This document shows positions 51,806-62,130 of a stretch of DNA of 64,000 bases, piece after piece; within the stretch, counting starts at the first letter, position 1; each line of letters begins with the position of its first letter. This stretch comes from Eopsaltria australis. Lineage: Eukaryota; Chordata; Aves; Passeriformes; Petroicidae. Below the pieces are notes generated by a model that did no database searches, was not told where the DNA came from, and worked only from the letters and a program-made list of their open reading frames with translations. The position numbers were made by a program, and so were the translations under genes. Location of the stretch: contig JAVTVJ010001730.1 of assembly GCA_034509425.1 (NCBI GenBank), positions 1 to 64,000 on the forward strand, in the 5' to 3' direction.

Positions 51806-53683
51806 ATGTCGCTGCTCCCCGTCGTGGCGCTCTGGGCTCTGTGCCCCCTCCTCGCCCGGGCAGGTACCCACCGGGAAGAGCCCCCCCGCTCCCCGGGGAC
51901 CCCCTTCCCACCCCCTTTTCTGCCCTGCCCGGAGCCCACGGAGCGGGGACCCCGCGGGCAGGGCAGGGCGGGGGGGCCGTTCCCGGCAGGGCGGTGACTC
52001 ACGGGGCGGCTGCTCGGCACCACCGAACCCTCGGCCCTGGCACCACCGAGCGCTCGGCCCTGGCACCAGCCGCTGCTCGGCGCCGCTGCCACCACCGGAC
52101 GTGTCCCCACAGATGTCCCCTGTCCCCAACCACGACCCCCTTGTTCGGGGGTGTCCCCTCTACCCCGCTGTGTCCCATCCCTGGGGTCACCGCGCAATGA
52201 CCCCGCTGTGTCCCCATGCCAGACCAGCCTCCTGTCACCGTCACTGTCACCGCGGTCATCGGAAAGGACGCCTGCCTGCCCTGCGGCTCCCAGCCCTGGG
52301 ATAACCTGCTCGGGGTCACCCTCAACTGCAGCCTCGAGGCTGAGGGCCACCACGCTGTCCCCGTGCTGAGCCACCGCCTGGACGGGCAGCCCCCGACCGA
52401 GCCGGGCTGGCACCCGCCCGAGCAGCCCGACAACCGCTTTAGGGGCAGGGTGGCCTTCTGCCCCGCGGGGACAGGCGTGTCGCTGCTGCTGAAGAACCTC
52501 AGCGATCCCGATTTCGGGAATTATTCCTGCTACGCCACCCGCGCCGCGGCCCCGCAGCTCCTCTGCTCGCTGGTGCTGCAGCCCGCGGGGACAGGTGAGC
52601 GGGGCGGGGGTGGCATTGTCCCGTTTGGGGTCCCCCTGAGGTGTCCAGCCCCTGTCCCCTGTCCCCCTCTGTGCCAGAATTCCCCGGTGTTTCTGTCACC
52701 TGCTCTGTCCCCTGGTCCATTCCTGTCCCCATCTGGGTGGTGCCAAAATTTGGGGGTGCCCCAATTCCCTGGCCTGTCTGTCACCTGCACTGTCCCCTGG
52801 GTCGGCCCTGTCCCCACCCGGGTGGTGCCAGGTGTCCCCTGCTCTGCACCCCTGGCACGTTTGGGGGGTCCCCACGGGGAGCGCGGGGGGGGGTGCGGGC
52901 GGTGCCCCCACGTGCCGCTGTCACCCCGCAGAGGTGACAAAGCCGGACATGCTGATGGTCATCTGTGTCCTCACGGCCGCCTTCATCGCCGTGGCCATCG
53001 GGGTGGTGGTGTGTGGCCGCTGGGGACAGCGCTGCTGGGGGCACAAAGGTGGGTGCTGGGGGCACAGGGGGTGCTGGGGGATGGGGGCAGTTGGGGACAC
53101 CCTGGTCCATCTGGGGATGGGATTCTGTGCGGGGAGGGGTTTTCCAGCTCCTTTGCGGGGTTGGGATAATGGGATGGGATCCATGGGATGGGATGGGATG
53201 GGATCCATGGGATGGGATGGGATGGGATGGGATGGGATGGGATGGGATGGGATGGAGCCGGGATAGGGTGGGATGAGCACGAGGGTGAGGAGGGGATGGG
53301 ATGGGGGTGGGGATGAAGACGGGGCAGGGATGAGGACAAGGGTGTAGATGGGGATGACAAAGGCGACAGGATAAGGATCGAGACAGGAACAGGGATGGGG
53401 ACAGGGATGGGGACAGGGATGGGGACAGGGACAGGGATGGGGATAGGGATAAGGACAGGGACAGGGATGGGGACAGGGATGGGGACAGGGATAAGGACAG
53501 GGACAGGGATGGGGATAGGGATGGGGACAGGGACAGGGATGGCAGCAGCTCTGTGTGGGGCCAGCTGTGTCCCATGGCCTGCACTCGCTGTCCCCCTCAG
53601 CAGCAGCCCTGGAGCCCGGAGCTGTGGCTGGAGGGGAAGAAGGAGAGGTGGCCTTGGGTGACCCAAAGAGCCTCAACAGCTGA
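51806..53683 (+). CDS. Single V-type Ig-domain type I membrane protein, orphan
   Basis: Four exons, all with phase-1 borders: 51,806-51,863; 52,223-52,594; 52,932-53,048; 53,601-53,683; 209 codons plus stop. Exon 1 encodes a signal peptide (MSLLPVVALWALCPLLARA). Exon 2 is one Ig domain: KDACLPC at the first strand, NRFRGRVAF in the middle and DPDFGNYSCYA, the D-x-G-x-Y-x-C signature. There are extra cysteines and N-glycosylation motifs NCS, NLS and NYS. Exon 3 is a transmembrane helix (MLMVICVLTAAFIAVAIGVVV) followed by CGRWGQRCW. Exon 4 gives a short acidic tail (GGEEGEVALGDPKSLNS) without ITIM or ITAM. The one-exon-per-domain, phase-1 layout is typical of immune-type receptors, and the RFRGR...LKNL segment faintly recalls B7/butyrophilin V domains. 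I cannot name an orthologue. Confidence 0.75.
53160..53560 (+). repeat. G-rich repeats in intron 3 of the Ig-domain gene
   Basis: A pure (gggat)n run at about 53,165-53,255 is followed by gatggggacagggatgggga repeats to 53,545. The G-run spacing fits G-quadruplex formation on the transcribed RNA. Confidence 0.88.
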
Positions 53684-53948
53684 GGCCACCCCAGCCCCTG
53701 GACAGCTCCGCGAGTGCCACCAGCGCAGGACACGGCCCTGCTGCCCCAAACAGGGGGACAGGGCTGGGCTGTGCTCTGGGGCAGGGGTGGGGACAGGATG
53801 GGTTTGGGGGGTGCACAATGGTTTGGGGTGGGGGGCTCTGCTTGGACCCCAGGGATGGGCATGGGACAGCTCACGGTCCCCCCACCCTCCAGGGGACACC
53901 CCAAACCCCGGGGTCCCACGGCTGGGGGGGACAAAACCTTGGACCCCA

Positions 53949-53954
53949 AATAAA
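53949..53954 (+). terminator. Poly(A) signal of the Ig-domain gene
   Basis: AATAAA about 265 bp after the stop codon, followed by a GT-rich ctggggtggtgtga, which is a normal mammalian-type poly(A) site. Confidence 0.7.
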
Positions 53955-53989
53955 GAGCATTGCTCTGGGGTGGTGTGACCCCTCCTTCC

Positions 53990-54840
53990 CACCCGCGAGG
54001 GGCTGGGGGGCTTGGGGGTGGGATGTGGGGTACGGGGGTGTCCCCATTTCGGGACGGGCTGTGGGGTTAATGGGAGGTCCTCATTTAGGGTCAGGCTTTG
54101 GGGGTCCCAGGGGATCCGCATTTAGGGAAGCTCTGGAAAGGGCCGTGCCAGCATCTGCTCACGGGGGATTTCCAGCCAGGCTGAGCCCGGGTGGATAAAA
54201 AAGTAATAAAAACTGGAATAATAATAAATGAAATCATAACTACGAGTCCTCCAAGCACAGGGTGATGGGACAAGGTGACAGCTCTTGTCTGTGCCCGCAG
54301 CGGCGAAGAAAACCAAAACGTGAGGCAAAAAAAAGGGCAAAATTCAACAAAAAAAAAGGGGATTTGAGGGGTGGATCCTGCTCGGGAAGGGACCTGTCAC
54401 TCGCTCGTGTCACAGGGTTCACCGAGGCTCCCCAGGTTTGGCAGCAGAGGGGAATGGGGGCGGTTTGGGCTCCCACTTCCCCCTGCTGAGAGGTCACTGG
54501 GGGCACAGCGTCAGCACTGGAGGGGTTCGGGCTGATTTCAGCGCATTCGGGTGAGACACTCAACCACATCCTTGTAGGAAAACCACAAATCACCTCAGCT
54601 GGTCACGTTTCGGGGATGGGGACCCTCCCGTGTCCCTGCTGTCCCTCGTGTCCCTCAAAGGACTGCCACCCGGGGCAGAGACCAATGATGAATTACAGCC
54701 ATAACTGTAAAACTCAACAATCCCTCCAAGCTCTGGGGTTCTCCGGGGAGTTTCGGGGAGGGGGGGATCCCCCGGGTGGGATTTGGGCTCGGCACGGGAT
54801 GGGGACGGGGTGTGCTGGCCCTTTAAGGCACGGACAGGTG
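53990..54840. other. Intergenic between the Ig-domain gene and TSPAN33
   Basis: No exon recognised. An A-rich patch at 54,195-54,365 and unremarkable sequence otherwise. Confidence 0.4.
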
Positions 54841-55067
54841 CGGCAGCGCCACACCGCGAGGGGGCGGGACCGTTGGGGGCTGAGTGACAGGGCCGTTAAC
54901 CAATGGGAAGGCAGAGTACGGAGAAATCAGCCAATGAGCGGGCGGGACTCTGAGGGGGCGGGGTCGAGCTCGGCGGTGCTCGCTGAGGGGCGAAGCGGGG
55001 ACGGGTCCGGTTCGGCTCCGCTCGGCTCCGCTCGGCCCCGCTCGGCCCCGCTCGGCCCCGCTCGGCC
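54840..55067 (+). promoter_or_regulatory. TSPAN33: TSPAN33 promoter
   Basis: CCAAT boxes at 54,900-54,904 and 54,931-54,935, GC boxes (ggggcggga at about 54,860 and gggggcgggg at about 54,954) and high CpG lie 110-210 bp before the ATG. The likely 5' UTR is a short array of ctcggccccg decamers that ends in the gccATGG start context. Confidence 0.65.
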
Positions 55068-58000
55068 ATGGCGAGGCGGGCGGCGGCCCCCGGCGGGCCC
55101 CTGGGCGATGATTTCTCCTTCGTGAGCCCGGTGGCCAAGTACGTGCTGTTCTTCTTCAACCTGCTCTTCTGGGTGAGTGCGGGGACACCGCGACACCCCC
55201 TTCCCGCGGGACCTCCGCGCCGTGGGGCTGGCCCCATCCCTGCACCCCACTGCGACCCCGCCATCCCCGGGACCCCCGATCCCTTGGGACTCTCTCCATC
55301 CCTGCACCCCACTGCGACCCCGCCATCCCCGGGACCCCCGGGACCCCCGATCCCTTGGGACTGTCTCCATCCCTGCACCCCACTGGGACCCCCCAGCCCT
55401 CGGAAATATCCCCATCCCCAAACCCAGGGATCCTCCAGCCCTTGGGAATGCCCCCATCCTTGAACCCTATTGGGACCCCCAAACCCAGGGACCCCCGGCC
55501 CCTGGGGATTTTCTCCACTCGGATCTATTTGAGACCCCGGCATCCCCATCCCCGAGATCCCACCGGGATCCCCCAGCCCTTGGGAATGTTCCCATCCCTG
55601 AACCCTCTTAGGACCCCCCAAACCCAGGGACCGCCTATCTCTGGAACCCCCCAGCCCTTGGGAATGTCTCCATCCCTGAACCCCACTGGGATTCCCCAAA
55701 CCCAGAGACCCCCGGCCCTCTCTCCACCCCTTTGGGACCCTGCATTCCCAGGATCCCCAAACCCACCTCCATCCTCAGGGCCCCACTGGGAACCCCTTGA
55801 TTTTTGGGGTTGTCCCCATCCCTGGACCCTTCTGGGATCCCCCTTCCGGAATCTACAGAAGATGTTTCCCCATTCCCAGAGTGTTTTTGGGATCCTTTGG
55901 GTCCCCACCACTCACTGGGACCATTCCTGGTCCCACACAGGTGACAGCCCCCCAGAGAGGGGGACACAGACCCCTCTTGTCCCCAGCCCACCCCAGGGAT
56001 GCAGGGAAGCCACAGTTTTCCATATTTAGGGGCTTTTCTGATTTTTTTTTTTTTATGATTTTGAGGGATTTTTACATTTTTGAGAAGTTTTACTTTTTTT
56101 ATGTTTTACAGACTTTTAAAAAATGTTTTGGAGACTTTTGTACTGCTTGGGGAGTTTGGGGGTTTTTTAAGTGTTGGGGGGGTTTTTTAACGCTTTTGTG
56201 GGGGGTTTTTTTGAGGGTTATTTCCGTGTTTGCAATCCTGTTTTTTAAGGAAGTTCCTCACTTCCGAGAAACCTGTGTCCAGCCACCCGTAGAGGAACAG
56301 CGCTGGCTGGCGGGTGGCCTCCGGGGGGTGGGGACAGAGGTGGCCTCCCAGAAGGTGGGGACAGAGGTGGCCTCAAGGAGGTGGGGACAAATGTGGCCTC
56401 CCGGGAGGTGGGGACGTAGTGGACACCGTGTGACAAGGGGAAACGGAGGCAGCAGCTCCAGCTCTGGTGCATCCCTGGCTCTGGGGGGCTGCAGGTGGGG
56501 ACGTGGGGGTGGTGACACCTGGGTGTCACCTGTGTGCTGCTCTGCAGGTGATCTCCATGGTGATGGTGGCCGTGGGGGTCTATGCCCGGCTGCTGAAGCA
56601 CGCAGGTGAGCTCGGGGGGGCTGGGCGGTGGGATCTGGGGGACCTGGGGGTGATGGCACTGTGGTGACAGCTGGCTGTGACAGAGGCGGCGATGGCGTGC
56701 CTGGCGGTGGACCCTGCCATCCTCCTCATCATGGTGGGCGTCCTCATCTTCCTCATCACCTTCTGCGGCTGCGTCGGCTCCCTGCGGGAGAACATCTGCC
56801 TGCTGCAGCTGGTGAGTCCTGGCAGGGCCGGGGGTCCCTGGTGGCATCTGGGTGTCCCTCCCGTGGTCCCCTCACTGTCACACTCCTCTTCCCACAGTTC
56901 TCTGTCTGCCTGACTGTCATATTCCTCCTGCAGCTGGCGGCCGGTGTGCTGGGATTTATCTTCTCTGATAAGGTACTGGGGGGGCAGTGGGGGTGACGGG
57001 TGACCCCGGTCCTGTCCTGCTGGGTGACCCCAGTCCTGTCCTGCCGGGTGACAGCCTCGCTGGTGTCCCCCTGTCTGTCCCCCAGGCACGTGGGAAGGTC
57101 AGCGAGATCATCAACGGGGCCATCGTGCATTACCGGGATGACCTGGACCTGCAGAACCTCATTGATTTCGGGCAGAAGGAGGTGACCGGGGGGTGTGCAG
57201 GGTTGGGGTGTCCCTCCAATGGATGAGGACGTGTCCCCACTTGTGGGTCAGGGTTATACCCATGGAGTGGCACATGCTGGGGACGTTGGATGGTTCTTCC
57301 AAGAGGATTTGGTGTTTGTGGTGTGTCCTAGTGGGCAGGGGGAGGCTGGGGACACAAACAGCCCGGAGTGTCCCCTCCCCGCTGAGGCCCTGCCCTGCCC
57401 TGCCCTGCCCGCAGTTCAGCTGCTGCGGGGGTGTCTCCTACAAGGACTGGTCCCAGAACATGTACTTCAACTGCACGGCCACCAACCCCAGCCGCGAGCG
57501 CTGCTCCGTGCCCTTCTCCTGCTGCCTGCACGATGCCAACCAGGTGAGACCTCGGGGTGGCCTCAGGGGACCCTGCCCTGGGCCTGTCCCCCCATCCCCT
57601 GCGGCTGTGAGACCTCAGTGCCTGTCCCCCCATCCCCTGGGGCTGTGAGACCTCGGGGTGGCCTCAGGGGACCCTGCCCTGTGCCTGTCCCCCCATCCCT
57701 GGGGCTGTGCTGAGCCTGGACCCCTGCCCAGGGAGAGGGATGGCAATGTATGGACCCCATCCCAATCTCTGGGTATGGGTCCCACATTCTGCCCTCTGTG
57801 TTTGGGTTCCCCATCCCAATCTCTGGGTTTGGGTTCCCCATCCCACCCTCTGGGTTTGGGTTCCCCATCCCAGGTGGGGATGCTGTGCTGAGGTGGGGAT
57901 GATTTTCCCTTTGGGAGCAGGGGGTGTTTAGGACCCTGGCTCTGGAGAGTTGGCATGGGGACACCCGAGGAAGGGGACACCCCACCAAGGCCAGGCCAGA

Positions 58001-58971
58001 GCTCGTGGTCACCCCTTGGCTGCCCCCCAGGAGCAGGGACCCCGGTGTGTTCTGTCCCAGCCTCTCTGAGCTCTGTCCCCTCTCCCAGACCGTCATCAAC
58101 ACCATGTGTGGCCACGGGATGCAGGCCAGGGGCTACCTGGAGGCCAGTGCCTTCATCCACACCAACGGCTGCATCGACAAGCTGGTCAACTGGACCCACA
58201 GCAACCTCTTCCTGCTGGGGGGCATCACCCTGGGGCTGGCCCTGCCACAGGTACAGTGCCCGGGCACTGGCGGGAGAAGGGTTCATCCCAAATCTCTGCT
58301 TTGTGGGGTTTTTGGGGAGCTGCCTTAATGGTGTGGCTGATTGCGAGATGGGGGAGTTGGGGTGGGATTTGGGATGGGGGAGTAGTGCAAATGTCAGGCA
58401 CGGGGGGCATGGGGTGACACTGCTTGGTGACACTCTCCTCTTCCTCTTTCTCCTCCCTCTCTCTTGCTCTTTCTCTCCCTTTCTCTCACTTTTCCTCTCC
58501 TTCCTCCTCTCTCACCTTCCTCACTCTGCCTGTCTCTCCCCCCTTCCCTTCCTCCTCCTTTCCCCCTTTCCTCTCTCTACCCTCTCCCCCTCCCTCTTCC
58601 CTCTGCCTTCTCCTTCCCCTTCTCTCTCCTTCCCTTTATCTCTTCCCCTTCCCTATCCCTGTCTGGTCCCTCTCCTCCATCGCCTCCTTCCTCTTCCTCT
58701 CCCCTCCCTCTCCTTATCTATCCCTCTTTCCTCTCCCTTCCTTTTCCCACTCCCTTCCTCTCTCCTTTCCCTTCCCTCCCTCTTTCCCTTTACCCTTCCT
58801 CTCCCCCTTCCCCTCCCCTTCCCTCTCCCCCTTCCTCCTCTCCCTGTCCCTCTCCCCTGTCCCCTGCAGCTGGTGGGCATCGTCCTGGCACAGCTCCTCA
58901 TCAACCAGATCCGCGACCAGATCAAGCTGCAGCTCTACAACCAGCAGCACCGGGCCGACCCCTGGTACTGA
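55068..58971 (+). CDS. TSPAN33: Tetraspanin-33
   Basis: TSPAN33 (penumbra) is a TspanC8 tetraspanin that helps ADAM10 traffic and acts in erythroid and B-cell biology (family knowledge). Eight exons: 55,068-55,172; 56,548-56,605; 56,684-56,811; 56,898-56,972; 57,086-57,181; 57,415-57,543; 58,089-58,250; 58,870-58,971; 284 residues versus 283 in human. Four membrane helices are visible (YVLFFFNLLFW...VAVGVYA; ILLIMVGVLIFLITFCGCVG; VCLTVIFLLQLAAGVLGFIF; LFLLGGITLGLALPQLVGIVL). The large extracellular loop carries CCGG, then six more Cys (NCTA, RCSV, SCC, MCG, GCID), eight in total, the defining TspanC8 pattern. NCT, NPS-type and NWT motifs offer glycosylation. SMO follows in the same orientation, as in human 7q32. 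Confidence 0.95.
55190..55800. repeat. Tandem repeat in TSPAN33 intron 1, about 65-bp units
   Basis: Units carry ccccagcccttgggaatgtc, cccatccctgaaccccactg and ggaccccccaaacccaggga. About eight imperfect units. The rest of intron 1 has T-rich stretches (56,030-56,250) and a roughly 31-bp repeat of gtggcctcccggnaggtggg (56,310-56,415). Confidence 0.85.
57580..57880. repeat. Two short tandem repeats in TSPAN33 intron 6
   Basis: A cluster of gtgagacctcggggtggcct words (57,543-57,705) is followed by four copies of a 28-29-bp unit, ccccatcccaatctctgggt ttgggtt (57,760-57,872). The first block copies the exon 6 donor context, giving several decoy gtgaga donor sequences. Confidence 0.8.
58432..58869 (+). 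repeat. 430-bp polypyrimidine tract before the last TSPAN33 exon
   Basis: The sequence is almost only C and T in irregular ctccctt / tttctc words, running right up to the ccctgcag acceptor at 58,869. It is open in several frames (Ser/Leu/Phe/Pro) only because it lacks purine-containing stops. Confidence 0.9.
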
Positions 58972-59500
58972 GCCCCGCGCCCATCCCGCGGCATTCCCGG
59001 CTCTCCAGGGGCATTCCCAACTCCCGGATCCGCGGGGAGAGCCCGAGGGGCTCCGCTGGAGCAGAGGGAGGTTGGAGCAGCGAGCTGTGGATGCACGGTG
59101 GCTGCGGAGAGGGATCTGCAGGGACATGTGGAGACTCCGTGCCTTTGGCAGGCGGTGCTGGGCTCGGCCGGGACGTGCTGTGCTGAACTCGCTGTCTGTC
59201 TGTCCGTCTGTCAGTTTGTCCTGCTGGCGCACAAAGCTTCTCACCGGGATGTGCTTCCCTTCTCCGCGTGTGCTGGAGGAGGACGTTTGTCTGTCTGTCT
59301 GTGTGTCCGTGCACCGAGCTGCCTTGGCCCAGGCTGGGCCGCGGGACTGGGGACATTCCCCCCATGGCCGGGTGTCCATCCCGGTGTCCGTGGGGACAGG
59401 GACAGCCCGGGGGGCTGGGCCTCGCATGGACGATTCGGTGCCGGGCTGTGCCGCTTCCTTGGCTGCTCTTTTCCCTTCCTTGGAGAATAAAGAGACGAGG
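58972..59500 (+). other. TSPAN33: TSPAN33 3' UTR
   Basis: Sequence between the stop and the AATAAA at 59,486-59,491. Contains two ctgtctgtctgtccgtctgt runs (about 59,191 and 59,288). Confidence 0.65.
59486..59491 (+). terminator. TSPAN33: Poly(A) signal of TSPAN33
   Basis: AATAAA about 515 bp after the stop codon. Confidence 0.65.
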
Positions 59501-59879
59501 CCGGACCCTCCGAGCTCTGCCCGGCCGTGCCGGGGACACCGCGGTGGCTCTGGGGACACCGAGAGGCCACCCCCACACCGTGCCATGACCCCCCCAAACG
59601 CTTTATTCCCCCCCAAAACAAGCGGGGAAAAGGCGCTGAGGGCCCTCGGCCTGGCCCGGCCTCTCGGAGCTGTCGCAAACCCCGTGGGTGGAGTTTTTTG
59701 GATTTTTTTTTTTTCCTTTTCTTTTTTTTTCCTTTTAATTTTGCCTTCTGCTCGGGCTGGGTGGTCCCTCCCGCGGAGGGAGCCGGGATGCGGCCCAGCG
59801 CTTTGTGTGCGGCCGGGAGGCTTCTCTCCTCCCAAAAAAACCCCTTTTTTGGCTTTTTTTCTCTCAAAATCCACCTCAT

Positions 59880-61565
59880 CCCCCCACCGAAATGTGATTT
59901 CTTTCCCTCAAAGCGATTGCTCCTCCGAGGAATTACACCTCCCTGCAAAAAAAAAGTGATTTTTTCCCCTCCAAAAGTCGCTTTTCTTCCCAAAACTCCT
60001 CCAAAGAGCTGTTTCTCCCCACAAAAAGCGAGTTTACTCTATATTTAAAGTAGCTGCTCTCCAAAAAAGTGGCTTTCCCCCCAAAAAAACTCTTTTCTCC
60101 CCCAAAAAACTAACTTTTCTCCCCACAAAAGTGTCTTTTGTCCCCCCCAAACTGATTTCTCCCCCAAAAAAGTAATTTGCTCCTTAAAAAAGGAACTTTC
60201 CTCCACAAAAATCAAGTTCTCTCCCTCCAAAGTTGTCTTTTCTCTCTTGAAATTGATTTTTTTCCCCAAAAAGAGTACTCCCCCCCTCAAAAAAAGTAAC
60301 TTTTTCCCCAGGAGAAGTGTCTTTCGTCCCTGAAAAGTGACTTTTATTGCCCTAAAAGTGATTTTTCCCTTAAAAAAGGGTAACTTTTCTCCTCCCAAAA
60401 GTGGCTTCTTTCCCCCAAAAGGCAACTTCTCACCTCCAGAAAAATAACATTTTACTCACAAAGGCCTTTTCATCACAAAGATATTTTATTCCACAAAAAA
60501 GTGGGTCCTTTTCCTCACAAGAATGAACTTTTTCCCTCACGAAATTGACGTTTTCCTCATATAAAGTGATGTTTTTGTCACAAAAGTGATTTTTTTCTTC
60601 CAAAATTGGACCTTTCCTTCATAAGAATGAACTTTCCCTCACAAATAGTGATGTTTTCCTCACAAAAAGAGACTTTTTCTTCAGAATCAGGAACTTTTCC
60701 CTCCCGAAAGTCACTTTTTCCCCACAAAAAGGAACTTTTTCTTCAGAAAAAAATAACTTTTCTCTCATAAAATGACTTTTTCCCTCACAAGTGAGTTTTT
60801 CCTCAGAAAAAGGAACTTTTCCCTCAGAAAAAGGTATCTTTTCCTCACAAAAAGCGACTTTTTCTCGCAAAAGGAAACTTTTTCCTCAGAAAAAGGAATC
60901 TTTTCCTCACAAAAGGTGACTTTTCCTCACAAAAAGCAACTTTCCCTCAGAAAAAAGCAAACTTTTCCTGGCTAAAAGTGACTTTTTCCTCACAAAGGCC
61001 GTTTGTGAGGGGGACTTTTTCCTCCCCAAAAAAGACTTTTCCCTAACTTTTAACCGACTTTTTCCTCATAAAAAGTGACTTTTCCTCATGAAAGGAACTT
61101 TTTCCTCACAAAAGGGGGCTCTTTCCTCCCAAAAAAACACTTTTCCGTCACTTTTTAGCGACTTTTTCCCTCACAAAAAACAACTTTCCCTCAGGAAATT
61201 TTCCTCACAAAAAGTGACTTTTTCCTCACGAGAGGAACTTTTACCTCACAAAAAGGGGCTCTTTCCTCCCAGAAAACCACTTTTCCCTTACTTTTTAGCG
61301 ACTTTTTCCCCCACAAAAAACAACTTTCCCTCAGAAAAAGCAAATTTTCCTCACAAAAAGTGACTTTTTCCTCACAAAAAAACAACTTTCCCTCAGAAAA
61401 AGCAAATTTTCCTCACAAGCGACTTTTTTCCTCACGAGAGGAACTTTTTCCTCACGAAAGTAACTTTTACCTCACACAGGGGACTCTCTCCTCCCAAAAA
61501 ACCACCTCTCCCTCACTTTTTAGGGACTTTTCCCCTCACGAAAAGCGCCTTTCCCCTCACAAATC
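59880..61565. repeat. 1.7-kb degenerate repeat of aaaagtgactttttcctcac words
   Basis: About 70-80 diverged units of 20-25 bp alternate a purine half (caaaaagngac) and a pyrimidine half (tttttcctca). The 3' part (61,080-61,500) also shows a higher-order repeat of about 115-125 bp, three copies, marked by gggg[a/g]ctctttcctccc and cacttttcc.t.actttttag. It fills most of the TSPAN33-SMO interval. Confidence 0.88.
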
Positions 61566-61569
61566 GCGT

Positions 61570-62130
61570 CTCTTACCCTCCGCAGCGCTTCCCCCGCGGT
61601 CCCTCCCTCAGCCCGCCCCGGCGGGGGGCGCGGGCCGGGCCGGGCCGCGGGCGGCGGCGGCGGAGGAGGAGGCGGAGGAGGAGCAGCAGCAGCAGCAGCA
61701 GCAGCGGGGCCGCTCCGCTCGCTCCCGGCGAGCCCAACAAAGGCGGCGGGGCCATGGCGGGCCCCTCGCCCCGCTCGCAGCCGCCCTAAGCCCGCCGAGC
61801 ACGGGCGCGATGTGGCCGGGCCGCGGCGGGCGGCGCTGGGCGCTGGCGCTGGCCCTGGCGCTGGCCCTGGGCGGCCGCTGCCCCGCCGCCCCCAACGCCT
61901 CGGCCGGGCCCCCGCGCTGCCGCCGCCCCGCGCCCTGCGAGCGCCTCCGCTTCGGCGCCTGCCTGGGCTCCGCGCTGCCCTACGCCGCCACCTCCACGCT
62001 GCTGGCCACCGACTCCGCCTCGCAGGAGGAGGCGCACGGGAAGCTGCTGCTCTGGTCCGGTACGGACGGGACGGCACCGGGAGCGGGGAGAGTGCGGGAG
62101 AGGCCCGCGGTGGGGCTGCAGGGGGGTGGG
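61570..62130 (+). promoter_or_regulatory. SMO: CpG island at the SMO 5' end
   Basis: Abrupt change from the AT-rich repeat to dense CpG sequence covering the 5' UTR and exon 1. It includes ggcggaggaggagcagcagc trinucleotide runs at 61,650-61,705. Typical developmental-gene promoter island. Confidence 0.7.
61754..61789 (+). CDS. Short upstream ORF in the SMO 5' leader
   Basis: An ATG in strong context (gggccATGG) opens an 11-codon frame, [11 protein letters not shown], then TAA, ending 20 bp before the SMO ATG, which has a weaker context (gcgcgATGT). If the transcript starts upstream, ribosomes would meet this ATG first. Translation of it is inference. Confidence 0.4.
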   Translation: MAGPSPRSQPP

